Part shown: one piece after another, positions 51,867 through 59,284 of the stretch
Layout: each line of letters starts with the position of its first letter
Position numbering within the stretch: position 1 is the stretch's first letter
Assembly (NCBI RefSeq): GCF_021655095.1
Contig: NZ_PPXW01000001.1
Location: forward strand, 2,417,384 to 2,481,383
DNA length: 64,000 nt
Direction: 5' to 3'
Source: Clostridium sp. Cult1
GTDB lineage: Bacteria; Bacillota; Clostridia; Tissierellales; Tepidimicrobiaceae
Notes under the pieces: generated by a model
What the model saw: the letters and a program-made list of their open reading frames with translations, nothing else
The model's database searches: none
Told to the model about the DNA's origin: nothing
Made by a program: the position numbers and the translations under genes

Positions 51867-51898
51867 CAGATGGTGATTTCTGTCACTTTTTTATTTTT
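51863..51898 (+). terminator. Terminator after sigE
   Basis: GTGACAGA (51863-51870) pairs with TCTGTCAC (51879-51886), then a T tract; the stem starts at the stop codon of sigE. Confidence 0.88.
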
Positions 51899-52011
51899 AT
51901 GAATCCTATTGGATTATAGTAATTATTTAAGAAAAATGGATGGTTTTACCAAAGACAAATTGAATAAAAAAGCAAAAGGAGGCAATAATTTTAAATGAAA
52001 AGGGGCAAAAC

Positions 52012-52806
52012 ATGTGGAAAGGAATGAAGGCTGTGCACACTAATAAGGTAGAAATTTGCGGGGTAAATACTTCAAAATTACCAGTACTTACAAACGAAGA
52101 AATGCAAGAACTATTTATTAAAATAAAAGCAGGAGATATGAAGGCGAGAGAAAAATTCATACAAGGTAATTTGAGATTAGTTTTAAGTATTATTCAAAGA
52201 TTTAATAGAAGAGGAGAAAATGCAGATGATCTATTTCAAGTAGGATGTATAGGGTTAATAAAAGCTATAGATAATTTTGACTTAAGCCAGAATGTAAGAT
52301 TTTCTACCTATGCAGTACCAATGATTATAGGAGAGATCAGAAGATACTTAAGGGATAATAATTCTATAAGGGTAAGTAGATCATTAAGAGATATAGCCTA
52401 TAAAGCTTTACAAGCAAGAGACCATTTAGTTAATAAGAATCTAAAAGAACCAACTATTATGGAAATAGCAGAGGAACTAAATCTACCAAAGGAAGAAGTA
52501 GTTTTTGCCCTAGATGCAATTCAAGAACCTATATCTTTATTTGAGCCAATCTATCATGACAGTGGAGATGCTATATATGTAATGGATCAAGTGAAAGATG
52601 AAAAATCAGAAGATGAAGTGTGGCTTCAAGGAATTGCTATTAGAGATGCCATAAGTAAACTTAATAAAAGAGAAAAGCTTATATTAAACCTTAGATTTTA
52701 TGAAGGGAAGACTCAAATGGAAGTAGCTGAAGAAATTGGCATATCGCAGGCTCAAGTTTCTAGGCTAGAGAAAAACGCATTAAGACAGATGAGAAAATTG
52801 ATTTAA
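52012..52806 (+). CDS. sigG: RNA polymerase sigma G factor
   Basis: Late forespore sigma factor, 264 residues from ATG 52012. The signature NKVEICGVNTSKLPVLTN lies near residues 11-28; region 2 has DDLFQVGCIGLIKAIDNFD and FSTYAVPMIIGEIRRYLRDN; region 4 has MEVAEEIGISQAQVSRLEK. ATG 52012 has AAGGGG 7 bp upstream; starts at 52024 or 52033 would give the shorter N-terminus common in relatives. Sigma G drives spoVA in this group. Confidence 0.95.
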   Translation: MWKGMKAVHTNKVEICGVNTSKLPVLTNEEMQELFIKIKAGDMKAREKFIQGNLRLVLSIIQRFNRRGENADDLFQVGCIGLIKAIDNFDLSQNVRFSTYAVPMIIGEIRRYLRDNNSIRVSRSLRDIAYKALQARDHLVNKNLKEPTIMEIAEELNLPKEEVVFALDAIQEPISLFEPIYHDSGDAIYVMDQVKDEKSEDEVWLQGIAIRDAISKLNKREKLILNLRFYEGKTQMEVAEEIGISQAQVSRLEKNALRQMRKLI

Positions 52807-52820
52807 ATAAATAAAACAAG

Positions 52821-52910
52821 GATCGTTACCCCACAAAATATTAGGTATATTTTCCATGAAGGTTTAAATATATATATAGAGAGTACTAGAAAAGAGGTGG
52901 GGTAATGATT
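52821..52910 (+). promoter_or_regulatory. Long-range hairpin masking the ymxH ribosome binding site and start
   Basis: GATCGTTACCCCAC (52821-52834) can pair with GTGGGGTAATGATT (52897-52910): twelve Watson-Crick pairs plus two G-T pairs. The right arm contains part of the GAGGTGGGG ribosome binding site and the whole ATG start (52905-52907) of the next gene; the loop is 62 nt. In an mRNA that begins upstream, this would block initiation until opened. Transcripts starting inside the loop would escape it. Confidence 0.6.
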
Positions 52911-53147
52911 AACTTATCAGAAATGAGGGAGAAAGAAGTAATCAATATAAGAGATGGGGTGAAAATTGGTCTTATTTATGATTTTGAGATAGATTTAGAA
53001 AATGGTAAAGTAGTTGCAGTAATAATACCTGGTCCTGGGAAAGTTTTAGGTCTATTTGGGAAGAATAAGGATTTATTAATAGAATGGAAAAATATAGTGC
53101 GAATTGGTACCGATGCAATTTTAGTAGACATAGATACGGAATACTAA
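52905..53147 (+). CDS. YlmC/YmxH family PRC-barrel sporulation protein
   Basis: An 80-residue single PRC-barrel domain: LSEMREKEVINIRDGVKIG, then DFEIDLENGKVVAVIIPG and a final IGTDAILVDID. YlmC/YmxH proteins are made during sporulation in Bacillus and clostridia; function unknown. ATG 52905 follows GAGGTGGGG closely. Its ribosome binding site and start are predicted to pair with an upstream stretch. Confidence 0.88.
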   Translation: MINLSEMREKEVINIRDGVKIGLIYDFEIDLENGKVVAVIIPGPGKVLGLFGKNKDLLIEWKNIVRIGTDAILVDIDTEY

Positions 53148-53216
53148 TCAACTAATTAGACAATTGGAAAAGGATATATTATAATCAAGTTGGAGATATT
53201 GTTAGGAGGTGTTAGG

Positions 53217-53672
53217 ATGCATTGTCCATTTTGCAATTATCATGAAACCAAAGTAGTAGACTCAAGACCTACTGATGAAGGACAAGCTATTAGAAGAAGA
53301 AGAGAATGTCTGAAATGTACAAAGAGATTTACAACTTATGAGAAGATTGAAAAAATACCTTTAATAGTAGTAAAGAAGGATGGGAATAGACAACCTTATG
53401 ACAGGAATAAAATATTAAATGGAATTTTAAAGGCTTGTGAAAAAAGACCTGTACCTTTAAATATAATTGAGGAAACGGTAGATGAAATTGAGAAGGAACT
53501 ATATAACTCTATGGAGAAAGAAGTAACTAGTCAACATATTGGAGAGATGATTATGAATAGACTAAAAGGAATCGATGAGGTATCATATGTAAGATTTGCA
53601 TCTGTTTACAGACAGTTTAAAGATATAAATACATTTATGGAAGAGTTGAATAAATTATTGAATGATGATTAA
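53217..53672 (+). CDS. nrdR: Transcriptional repressor NrdR
   Basis: Represses ribonucleotide reductase genes in response to ATP/dATP, 151 residues. The N-terminal zinc ribbon [17 protein letters not shown]...CLKC has the four cysteines (positions 3, 6, 31, 34), followed by RFTTYEKIE; the ATP-cone domain (about 49-139) has [19 protein letters not shown] 53217 has AGGAGGT 6 bp upstream; the longer frame from 53190 adds residues foreign to the family. Confidence 0.96.
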   Translation: MHCPFCNYHETKVVDSRPTDEGQAIRRRRECLKCTKRFTTYEKIEKIPLIVVKKDGNRQPYDRNKILNGILKACEKRPVPLNIIEETVDEIEKELYNSMEKEVTSQHIGEMIMNRLKGIDEVSYVRFASVYRQFKDINTFMEELNKLLNDD

Positions 53673-53689
53673 ATTTGATGAGGTGAGAC

Positions 53690-54445
53690 ATGGCTATTAT
53701 AGAAAAGCATAAGAATGGAATTATGTATTATCAATTCGACAGATTTGTAGACATTAATGATATTAATCATCTTTTCACTTCTAAAGTAGGGTGGGATAAT
53801 GATAGCTTCAAAGCTAGTATATCTGATATATTTCAGATTCCTGAAGAAAACATTATTAGTTTAAAACAAATTCATAGTACTAATATAGAAATTATTGATA
53901 AGAGATTAGAAAATTATTGTGAAATATCGAAACTAGAAGCAGATGGTTTAATCACAGATTTAACAGGTATAGTATTAACCACCTATCATGCTGATTGTGT
54001 TCCAATTTATTTTTATGATATGAAAAATAGAGTCGTAGGAATTGCACATGGAGGATGGAGAGGTACCTTTAATAATATAAGTGGCAAGATGATAGATATG
54101 ATGACAACTAGATATAATTCAAATAATAAGGATATATTAGTAGGGATAGGGCCTTCAATAGGGCCGTGTTGTTATGAGATTGGTCAGGAGTTAGCTAATG
54201 AGTTTTCTGAAAAATATAACAAGTTTCCCCGTATATTGATTAAAAGAGATGGAAAAGTTTTTTTAGATTTATGGAGGTTGAATTATTATCAAGTAGAAGA
54301 AAAAGGAGTTCATTGTGGTAATATTATATTATCTAATACATGTACTAGCTGCCAAGTAGAAAATTTTCATTCTTATAGGAGAGATAAAGGTACTAAAAGT
54401 AGGATGATTGCTGCTATTGGGTTGACTGTAAATCCTAAAGATTAA
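53690..54445 (+). CDS. pgeF: Peptidoglycan editing factor PgeF / multicopper laccase-like family (YfiH)
   Basis: Cytosolic zinc enzyme of 251 residues. In E. coli the family removes wrong amino acids from UDP-MurNAc precursors; others act as purine nucleosidases/phosphorylases. Zinc and catalytic motifs: YHADCVPIYF near residue 100, AHGGWRGT near 119 and GPSIGPCCYEIG near 155; the end has CTSCQVENFHSYRRD. Usual neighbour of nrdR in clostridia. ATG 53690 follows GAGGTGAG. Confidence 0.9.
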   Translation: MAIIEKHKNGIMYYQFDRFVDINDINHLFTSKVGWDNDSFKASISDIFQIPEENIISLKQIHSTNIEIIDKRLENYCEISKLEADGLITDLTGIVLTTYHADCVPIYFYDMKNRVVGIAHGGWRGTFNNISGKMIDMMTTRYNSNNKDILVGIGPSIGPCCYEIGQELANEFSEKYNKFPRILIKRDGKVFLDLWRLNYYQVEEKGVHCGNIILSNTCTSCQVENFHSYRRDKGTKSRMIAAIGLTVNPKD

Positions 54446-54465
54446 TTGATATAAAGGATGATTTT

Positions 54466-55881
54466 ATGGGCAAAAAAGATCTAAACTTATTGGTGCTGCA
54501 AAATATTTTGCAGCATACAGACATAGGGATACATGTAATTGATAGTAATAGAAAAACAATATTGTATAATGAAGCTATGGCTAAATTAGAAGGTTTAAAA
54601 ATTGAACAGGTAATAGATAAAAATTTATTGGACATATTTCCTAGTTTAAGCGAAGAAACTTCAACTTTAATAAAAGTATTAACCATAAAAGAACCTATCC
54701 TAGACAAGACTCAAACTTATATCAATTTTAAAGGGGAAAGTATTACTTCCATAAATTCAACCATTCCCCTATTTTGCAAAGATGAAGTAGTAGGTGCATT
54801 GGAAATAGCTAAGAATATAACTTATCTTAAGAGGTTGTCGGATAAACTGATAGATCTTCAACAAGAATTAAAAATTGCAAACAAAAAAGGCAATAATGGA
54901 AATAAGATTAAATACTATACATTTAAAGATATAATTGGGAGTAATAAAAAAATGACCCAGGCTATTGAAATAGCTAAAAGTGCTGCTTCTTCTCCATCAT
55001 CCGTATTAATATATGGAGAAACCGGGACTGGAAAAGAATTATTTGCCCAAAGCATCCATAATGGTGGTAATAGAAGAAATAAACCCTTTATTGCACAAAA
55101 TTGTGCTGCCATTCCAGAAACTTTATTGGAGGGTATATTATTTGGCACGGAAAAAGGAGGATTTACTGGTGCAGTTGAAAGGGAAGGAATATTTGAACAG
55201 GCCAATGAAGGCACCCTTTTATTAGATGAAATCAATTCTATGTCCCTTGGATTACAAGCAAAATTATTAAGAGTTCTTCAAGAGGGATATATTCGCCGCA
55301 TAGGTGGAATTAAGGATATACCTGTTGATGTTAAAATAATTGCAACTACTAATGAAGAACCATTAGAAAGTATTAAAAATGGTACCTTAAGGAAAGATTT
55401 ATATTATAGATTAAATGTAGTATATATAAATATTCCTCCTTTAAAAGAAAGAAAAGATGATATATTAACTTTAGTTAATCATTTTATTACTAAATATAAT
55501 TATATATTAGGTAGAGATATAGCCGGTATAGATGGAGAAGTTCTAGAATCTTTTTATAATTATTCTTGGCCTGGTAATGTAAGAGAACTTGAAAACTTTA
55601 TAGAATCAGCTATGAATTATGCCCCGATCCATAGGAGGTATTTACAAAATGAGGATTTTATATCCTGTTCTAATATTTTTAGCAATAATATAATTATTAA
55701 AAATAATACTTCGATTATAGATACTTCCTTACCCAATTATTTGGAAGAGATTGAAAAAGAGATAATAATCAAAACTTTGAAGGCTAACGAGAATAATATT
55801 TCTAAAACTGCAAGAAAATTAGGTATTAAGAGACAGACTTTACAGCACAAAATTAAAAAATATTCATTAACAGCAAAATAG
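54466..55881 (+). CDS. Sigma-54-dependent transcriptional activator, RocR-like
   Basis: Bacterial enhancer-binding protein of 471 residues. An N-terminal PAS domain (about 10-120) likely senses a small molecule. The AAA+ domain (about 150-390) has GETGTGKE (Walker A), the sigma-54 contact loop GGFTGA (Ala of the usual GAFTGA replaced by Gly) and LLLDEI (Walker B). The C-terminal Fis-type helix-turn-helix is NISKTARKLGIKRQTLQHKIKKY. Located directly before a near-consensus -24/-12 promoter and the ornithine genes, so it most likely activates them, as RocR does for arginine/ornithine catabolism in Bacillus. Effector inferred, not proven. Confidence 0.92.
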   Translation: MGKKDLNLLVLQNILQHTDIGIHVIDSNRKTILYNEAMAKLEGLKIEQVIDKNLLDIFPSLSEETSTLIKVLTIKEPILDKTQTYINFKGESITSINSTIPLFCKDEVVGALEIAKNITYLKRLSDKLIDLQQELKIANKKGNNGNKIKYYTFKDIIGSNKKMTQAIEIAKSAASSPSSVLIYGETGTGKELFAQSIHNGGNRRNKPFIAQNCAAIPETLLEGILFGTEKGGFTGAVEREGIFEQANEGTLLLDEINSMSLGLQAKLLRVLQEGYIRRIGGIKDIPVDVKIIATTNEEPLESIKNGTLRKDLYYRLNVVYINIPPLKERKDDILTLVNHFITKYNYILGRDIAGIDGEVLESFYNYSWPGNVRELENFIESAMNYAPIHRRYLQNEDFISCSNIFSNNIIIKNNTSIIDTSLPNYLEEIEKEIIIKTLKANENNISKTARKLGIKRQTLQHKIKKYSLTAK

Positions 55882-55913
55882 TTTGCGTCTGATGCAAACT
55901 ATTTTGCTGTTAA
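55867..55913. repeat. 20-bp perfect inverted repeat: terminator and/or activator binding site
   Basis: Bases 55867-55886 pair perfectly with 55894-55913; the 7-nt spacer is GTCTGAT. The left arm runs through the end and stop codon of the activator gene, so an RNA hairpin at its 3' end is expected, though only four T residues follow the GC part. The core TTTGC-N7-GCAAA is centred about 113 bp upstream of the -24 element, the usual distance for sigma-54 activator sites. Confidence 0.7.
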
Positions 55914-55999
55914 ATCATTAATATTTTAAGTTATCAATGAATAAATGGCATTTAATGAGCATTTTATAAAGAAAAATAAGGCCCATTAATTTTGAAATA

Positions 56000-56016
56000 T
56001 TGGCAACGTTTTTGCA
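56000..56016 (+). promoter_or_regulatory. Sigma-54 (-24/-12) promoter of the ornithine operon
   Basis: TTGGCAACGTTTTTGCA: the -24 GG (56002-56003) and -12 GC (56014-56015) are separated exactly as in TGGCAC-N5-TTGC, with one mismatch (A for C). It lies 56 bp before the ord start codon and just after a RocR-like activator gene. Confidence 0.85.
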
Positions 56017-56071
56017 TGTAATAATAAGTGAAATATATAGATAAAGTATAAGAACTTATGGAGGTGTTTAT

Positions 56072-57118
56072 ATGAGAAAGGAAAATGTAAAGGTAATCCT
56101 ATGGGGAATAGGTGCAATGGGAAAAGGAATGGCAGAAATGCTCCTCAATAAAAAAGGAGTAGAAATAGTAGGTGTAGTAGGTAGAACTTATAGACTTGGT
56201 AAAAGTATGTATGATTACTTAGATGTTGAAAGAGGAGACAGGCCAGATATAATTATTGGTGAATACGATAAAGTGATTACTGAAAAAGCGGCAGATGTAG
56301 TTATTATAGCTACAGATTCTTTTACAAGAGATACTTTTGATAAAATAAAGTATTGTTTAGAAAACAAAATAAATGTTATTTCTACTGCAGAAGAAATGGC
56401 TTATCCTCAGGCCCAAGAACCTGGCCTTGCTAAAGAAATGGATCGAATAGCAAAGGAAAATGGTGTTAGCGTATTAGGCACAGGAATTAATCCAGGTCTT
56501 ATAATGGATTTGCTGGTTATTACTTTGACTGGTGCTTGTATTGATGTGGAAAGTATTAAAGCGGAAAGAGTTAATAACCTTTCACCATTTGGACCAGCAG
56601 TAATGCATGGTCAAGGGGTAGGATTGACAGTAGATGAATTTAATAGAAGAGTAAATGAAAATGATTTAGCAGGTCACGTTGGATTTCCTGAATCTATCAC
56701 TATGATTGCTGATGCATTAGGTTGGAAGTTAAGCGATGAAATAGAATTAAGCAGAGAACCAATTGTATCTAATGTATATAGAAAAGCTCCTCATGCTGAA
56801 GTTAAACCGGGAGATGTTGCTGGTTGTAATATGAAAGGATATGGAAAAGTAGATGGAGAATTAAAGATTGAAATGGTACACCCTCAACAAGTTGAACCCC
56901 AGCTAGAAGGTGGAACTACTGGGGATTATATTACTATTAAAGGTACCCCTGATATAAATATGTCCATTAAACCTGAGGTTCCCGGAGGCATAGGAACAAT
57001 TGCTATGTGTGTTAATATGATACCTCATATAATCAATGCTTCACCAGGACTTAAGACTATGATCGACTTACCAGTACCAAGAGCTATAATGGGAGATATG
57101 AGAGATTTAATCGATTAA
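56072..57118 (+). CDS. ord: 2,4-diaminopentanoate dehydrogenase
   Basis: NAD(P)+-dependent oxidative deaminase that turns (2R,4S)-2,4-diaminopentanoate into 2-amino-4-oxopentanoate and ammonia, the third step of the oxidative ornithine pathway. The N-terminal Rossmann motif VILWGIGAMGKGMAEM lies near residue 8, followed by VVGVVGRT; the later GTGINPGLIMDLL near 137 and ITIKGTPDINMSI resemble the dihydrodipicolinate-reductase-like fold. 348 residues. ATG 56072 follows GGAGGTG. First gene after the sigma-54 promoter. Confidence 0.94.
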   Translation: MRKENVKVILWGIGAMGKGMAEMLLNKKGVEIVGVVGRTYRLGKSMYDYLDVERGDRPDIIIGEYDKVITEKAADVVIIATDSFTRDTFDKIKYCLENKINVISTAEEMAYPQAQEPGLAKEMDRIAKENGVSVLGTGINPGLIMDLLVITLTGACIDVESIKAERVNNLSPFGPAVMHGQGVGLTVDEFNRRVNENDLAGHVGFPESITMIADALGWKLSDEIELSREPIVSNVYRKAPHAEVKPGDVAGCNMKGYGKVDGELKIEMVHPQQVEPQLEGGTTGDYITIKGTPDINMSIKPEVPGGIGTIAMCVNMIPHIINASPGLKTMIDLPVPRAIMGDMRDLID

Positions 57119-57134
57119 CAATTGATGATTGTAA

Positions 57135-57153
57135 GGGCGACCTTTGGTCGCCT
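57135..57153 (+). other. GC-rich hairpin between ord and ortA
   Basis: GGCGACC (57136-57142) pairs with GGTCGCC (57146-57152) around TTT; an outer G-T pair extends it. No T run follows, so it may protect or process the mRNA and set expression of ord relative to the downstream genes. Confidence 0.55.
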
Positions 57154-57181
57154 CATAAAAATAAGAAAGGTAGGGATATGA

Positions 57182-57487
57182 ATGGATGCTAAACGAGGCG
57201 ATTGGGTAAGGATTCATAATATAGTATTAGAAGCTGGAGATAGGGCTCCAAATATACCAGAAGATACACAAAATGTACCTCTTGAATTTTGGACTAAAGG
57301 TTTTTTACTTAGCGAAGAGGCTAATATAGGAGACAAAGTACAAATAGAAACCTATATCGGAAGAAAGGTGGAAGGGACACTAATAGAGGTAAATCCTTAT
57401 TATGATCACGATTTTGGAAAATGTGTACCCGAGCTATTGTATATTGGTAGGCAAGTTAGAAGCTTGATAGAAAAGGATGGTGAATAA
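57182..57487 (+). CDS. ortA: 2-amino-4-oxopentanoate thiolase, alpha subunit
   Basis: Small subunit (101 residues) of the enzyme that splits 2-amino-4-oxopentanoate with CoA to D-alanine and acetyl-CoA. The protein is a single compact domain with GDWVRIHNIVLEAGDRAPNIPEDT at the start and NPYYDHDFGKCVPELL near residue 75, hallmarks of OrtA. It lies 1 bp before ortB and acts only together with it. Confidence 0.93.
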   Translation: MDAKRGDWVRIHNIVLEAGDRAPNIPEDTQNVPLEFWTKGFLLSEEANIGDKVQIETYIGRKVEGTLIEVNPYYDHDFGKCVPELLYIGRQVRSLIEKDGE

Positions 57488-57488
57488 T

Positions 57489-58907
57489 ATGGCTAAGGAT
57501 ATGAGTTTTGAAGCTGTAATGGGAAGAAATAGCGAGATAATGAAGAAAGCAGTTGGAATAGATTACAATGTTTTTGAATCTGGTAGTATTGCTTTCGATT
57601 ACGAAAAGATGATGAGGGAAACTGGATATAGCCTTCAGGAAATAGAAAGAATCCAAAAAGATACTGGAGTGGGGAATACGCCAATATACGAACTACGTAA
57701 CTTAACTAAGCTAGCAAGAAAATTTGCACCAGCTGGTAAGGGAGCTAGAATATTTATAAAGGACGAAGCTGCTAACCCTTCTGGAAGCTTTAAGGCTAGA
57801 AGAGCTGCTACCAGTTGTTATCATGCAGTGAAATTAGGTTATCAAGGAGTTATTGCTGCTACCAGCGGCAATTATGGGGCTGCTGTTGCATCACAGGCGG
57901 CTATGAGAGGATTAAAATGTATTATAGTACAAGAGTGTTACGATTCTAAAGGTATAGGACAGCCAGAAATAATTGAAAAGGCAAGGAAATGTGAGGCTTA
58001 TGGAGCTGAAGTAGTTCAACTAACTGTAGGACCTGAATTGTTCTATACTTTCCTAGTGTTATTAGAAGAAACGGGTTATTTTAATGCTTCATTATATACG
58101 CCTTTCGGAATAGCTGGAGTAGAAACTTTAGGCTATGAACTTTCTATGCAATTCAGAGAAAAAGAAGGCAAGGATCCAGATGTTGTAGTTATTACCAATG
58201 CTGGTGGTGGAAACCTAACTGGAACAGCTAGAGGTTTAATTAAGGCTGGAGCTACTGATACTGAAATTGTAGGAGCGAGTGTAAGTCTTCAAGGGCTACA
58301 TATGGCTAGTGATACCCAATTTAATAAGAAATCTTTTACTACAGGTCATACAGGCTTTGGAATTCCATTTGCTACTTGGCCAGATAGGTCAGATGTACCT
58401 AGATCTGCAGCGAGACCATTAAGATATATGGATAGATATGTTACAGTGAATCAGGGCTCAGTATTTTATATGACAGAAGTATTGGCACAGTTAGAAGGCT
58501 TGGAAAGAGGCCCAGCAGGCAATACATCTTTAGCAGCGGCATTTAAATTGGCCCAGGAGTTAGATGAAGACAAGATAATCGTAGTACAAGAAACTGAATA
58601 TACTGGTGCAGGAAAACATATCCAACCCCAATTAACTTTTGCTAAGGAAAATGGAATTGAAGTATTAATAGGAGACCCATCTGAAGAAATACCTGGTAAG
58701 AATATTATATTGCCTAAGAATCCAGGGTATATAAAAACTGAAGAAATCGATTTAAATAGAACAAAAAGATCCTATATTAGGAACTGTATCCAAAATACCA
58801 AAGTAGAGAAGGTATCCAAGGAAGATTTAGAATTTTTAATTGAAGATACTAAATCCAATGAAGAATTTGTTAAAAAGGTATTAGATGAATTTGGGGTAGA
58901 ATATTAG
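57489..58907 (+). CDS. ortB: 2-amino-4-oxopentanoate thiolase, beta subunit
   Basis: PLP-dependent large subunit (472 residues), related to threonine synthase and tryptophan synthase beta folds. The PLP lysine is expected in NPSGSFKARRAA near residue 94; SGNYGAAVASQAAMRG near 122 holds the phosphate-binding asparagine loop and TNAGGGNLTGTARG near 232 the Gly-rich phosphate site. With OrtA it yields alanine and acetyl-CoA. ATG 57489 (GGATGGTGA upstream) preferred over ATG 57477, which lies within ortA and the ribosome binding site. Confidence 0.94.
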   Translation: MAKDMSFEAVMGRNSEIMKKAVGIDYNVFESGSIAFDYEKMMRETGYSLQEIERIQKDTGVGNTPIYELRNLTKLARKFAPAGKGARIFIKDEAANPSGSFKARRAATSCYHAVKLGYQGVIAATSGNYGAAVASQAAMRGLKCIIVQECYDSKGIGQPEIIEKARKCEAYGAEVVQLTVGPELFYTFLVLLEETGYFNASLYTPFGIAGVETLGYELSMQFREKEGKDPDVVVITNAGGGNLTGTARGLIKAGATDTEIVGASVSLQGLHMASDTQFNKKSFTTGHTGFGIPFATWPDRSDVPRSAARPLRYMDRYVTVNQGSVFYMTEVLAQLEGLERGPAGNTSLAAAFKLAQELDEDKIIVVQETEYTGAGKHIQPQLTFAKENGIEVLIGDPSEEIPGKNIILPKNPGYIKTEEIDLNRTKRSYIRNCIQNTKVEKVSKEDLEFLIEDTKSNEEFVKKVLDEFGVEY

Positions 58908-58918
58908 GAGGTAAGGAT

Positions 58919-59284
58919 ATGAAGAGAGAAGATGATTTTCAGAAGAGAAGGAAGCATTTAGCTAATTTAAGTGAAGAGGAATTAGAAGCTAGATTTTGGG
59001 AGTTAGCCGAAAAGATAGTTGACCCTTTAGTAGAAATATCTGAAAAAAATACTACTCCATCTATTGAAAGATCCGTTTTACTAAGAATGGGATTTTCTAG
59101 TTTAGAATCCAAAGCAATAGTTGAAGGTGCAATTGATAGAGGATTATTAGGAAAAGGTGCCGGACATTTAGTATATAGATTAGCAAAGGATAAAGAAATG
59201 GATATAAGGGAAGCGGGATTAAAACTAGCAAATGGAGAAATGTGGGATGATGTATTGGACATTTTTAGGGGAGGTGAAAATTGA
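58919..59284 (+). CDS. oraS: D-ornithine 4,5-aminomutase, small subunit
   Basis: Small subunit (121 residues) of the adenosylcobalamin- and PLP-dependent mutase that moves the terminal amino group of D-ornithine from C5 to C4. All-helical, charged protein starting KREDDFQKRRKHLANLSEEELEARFWELA, with SIERSVLLRMGFSS near residue 48. It overlaps the large-subunit gene through TGATG, giving equal production. ATG 58919 follows TAGGAGG. Confidence 0.94.
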   Translation: MKREDDFQKRRKHLANLSEEELEARFWELAEKIVDPLVEISEKNTTPSIERSVLLRMGFSSLESKAIVEGAIDRGLLGKGAGHLVYRLAKDKEMDIREAGLKLANGEMWDDVLDIFRGGEN

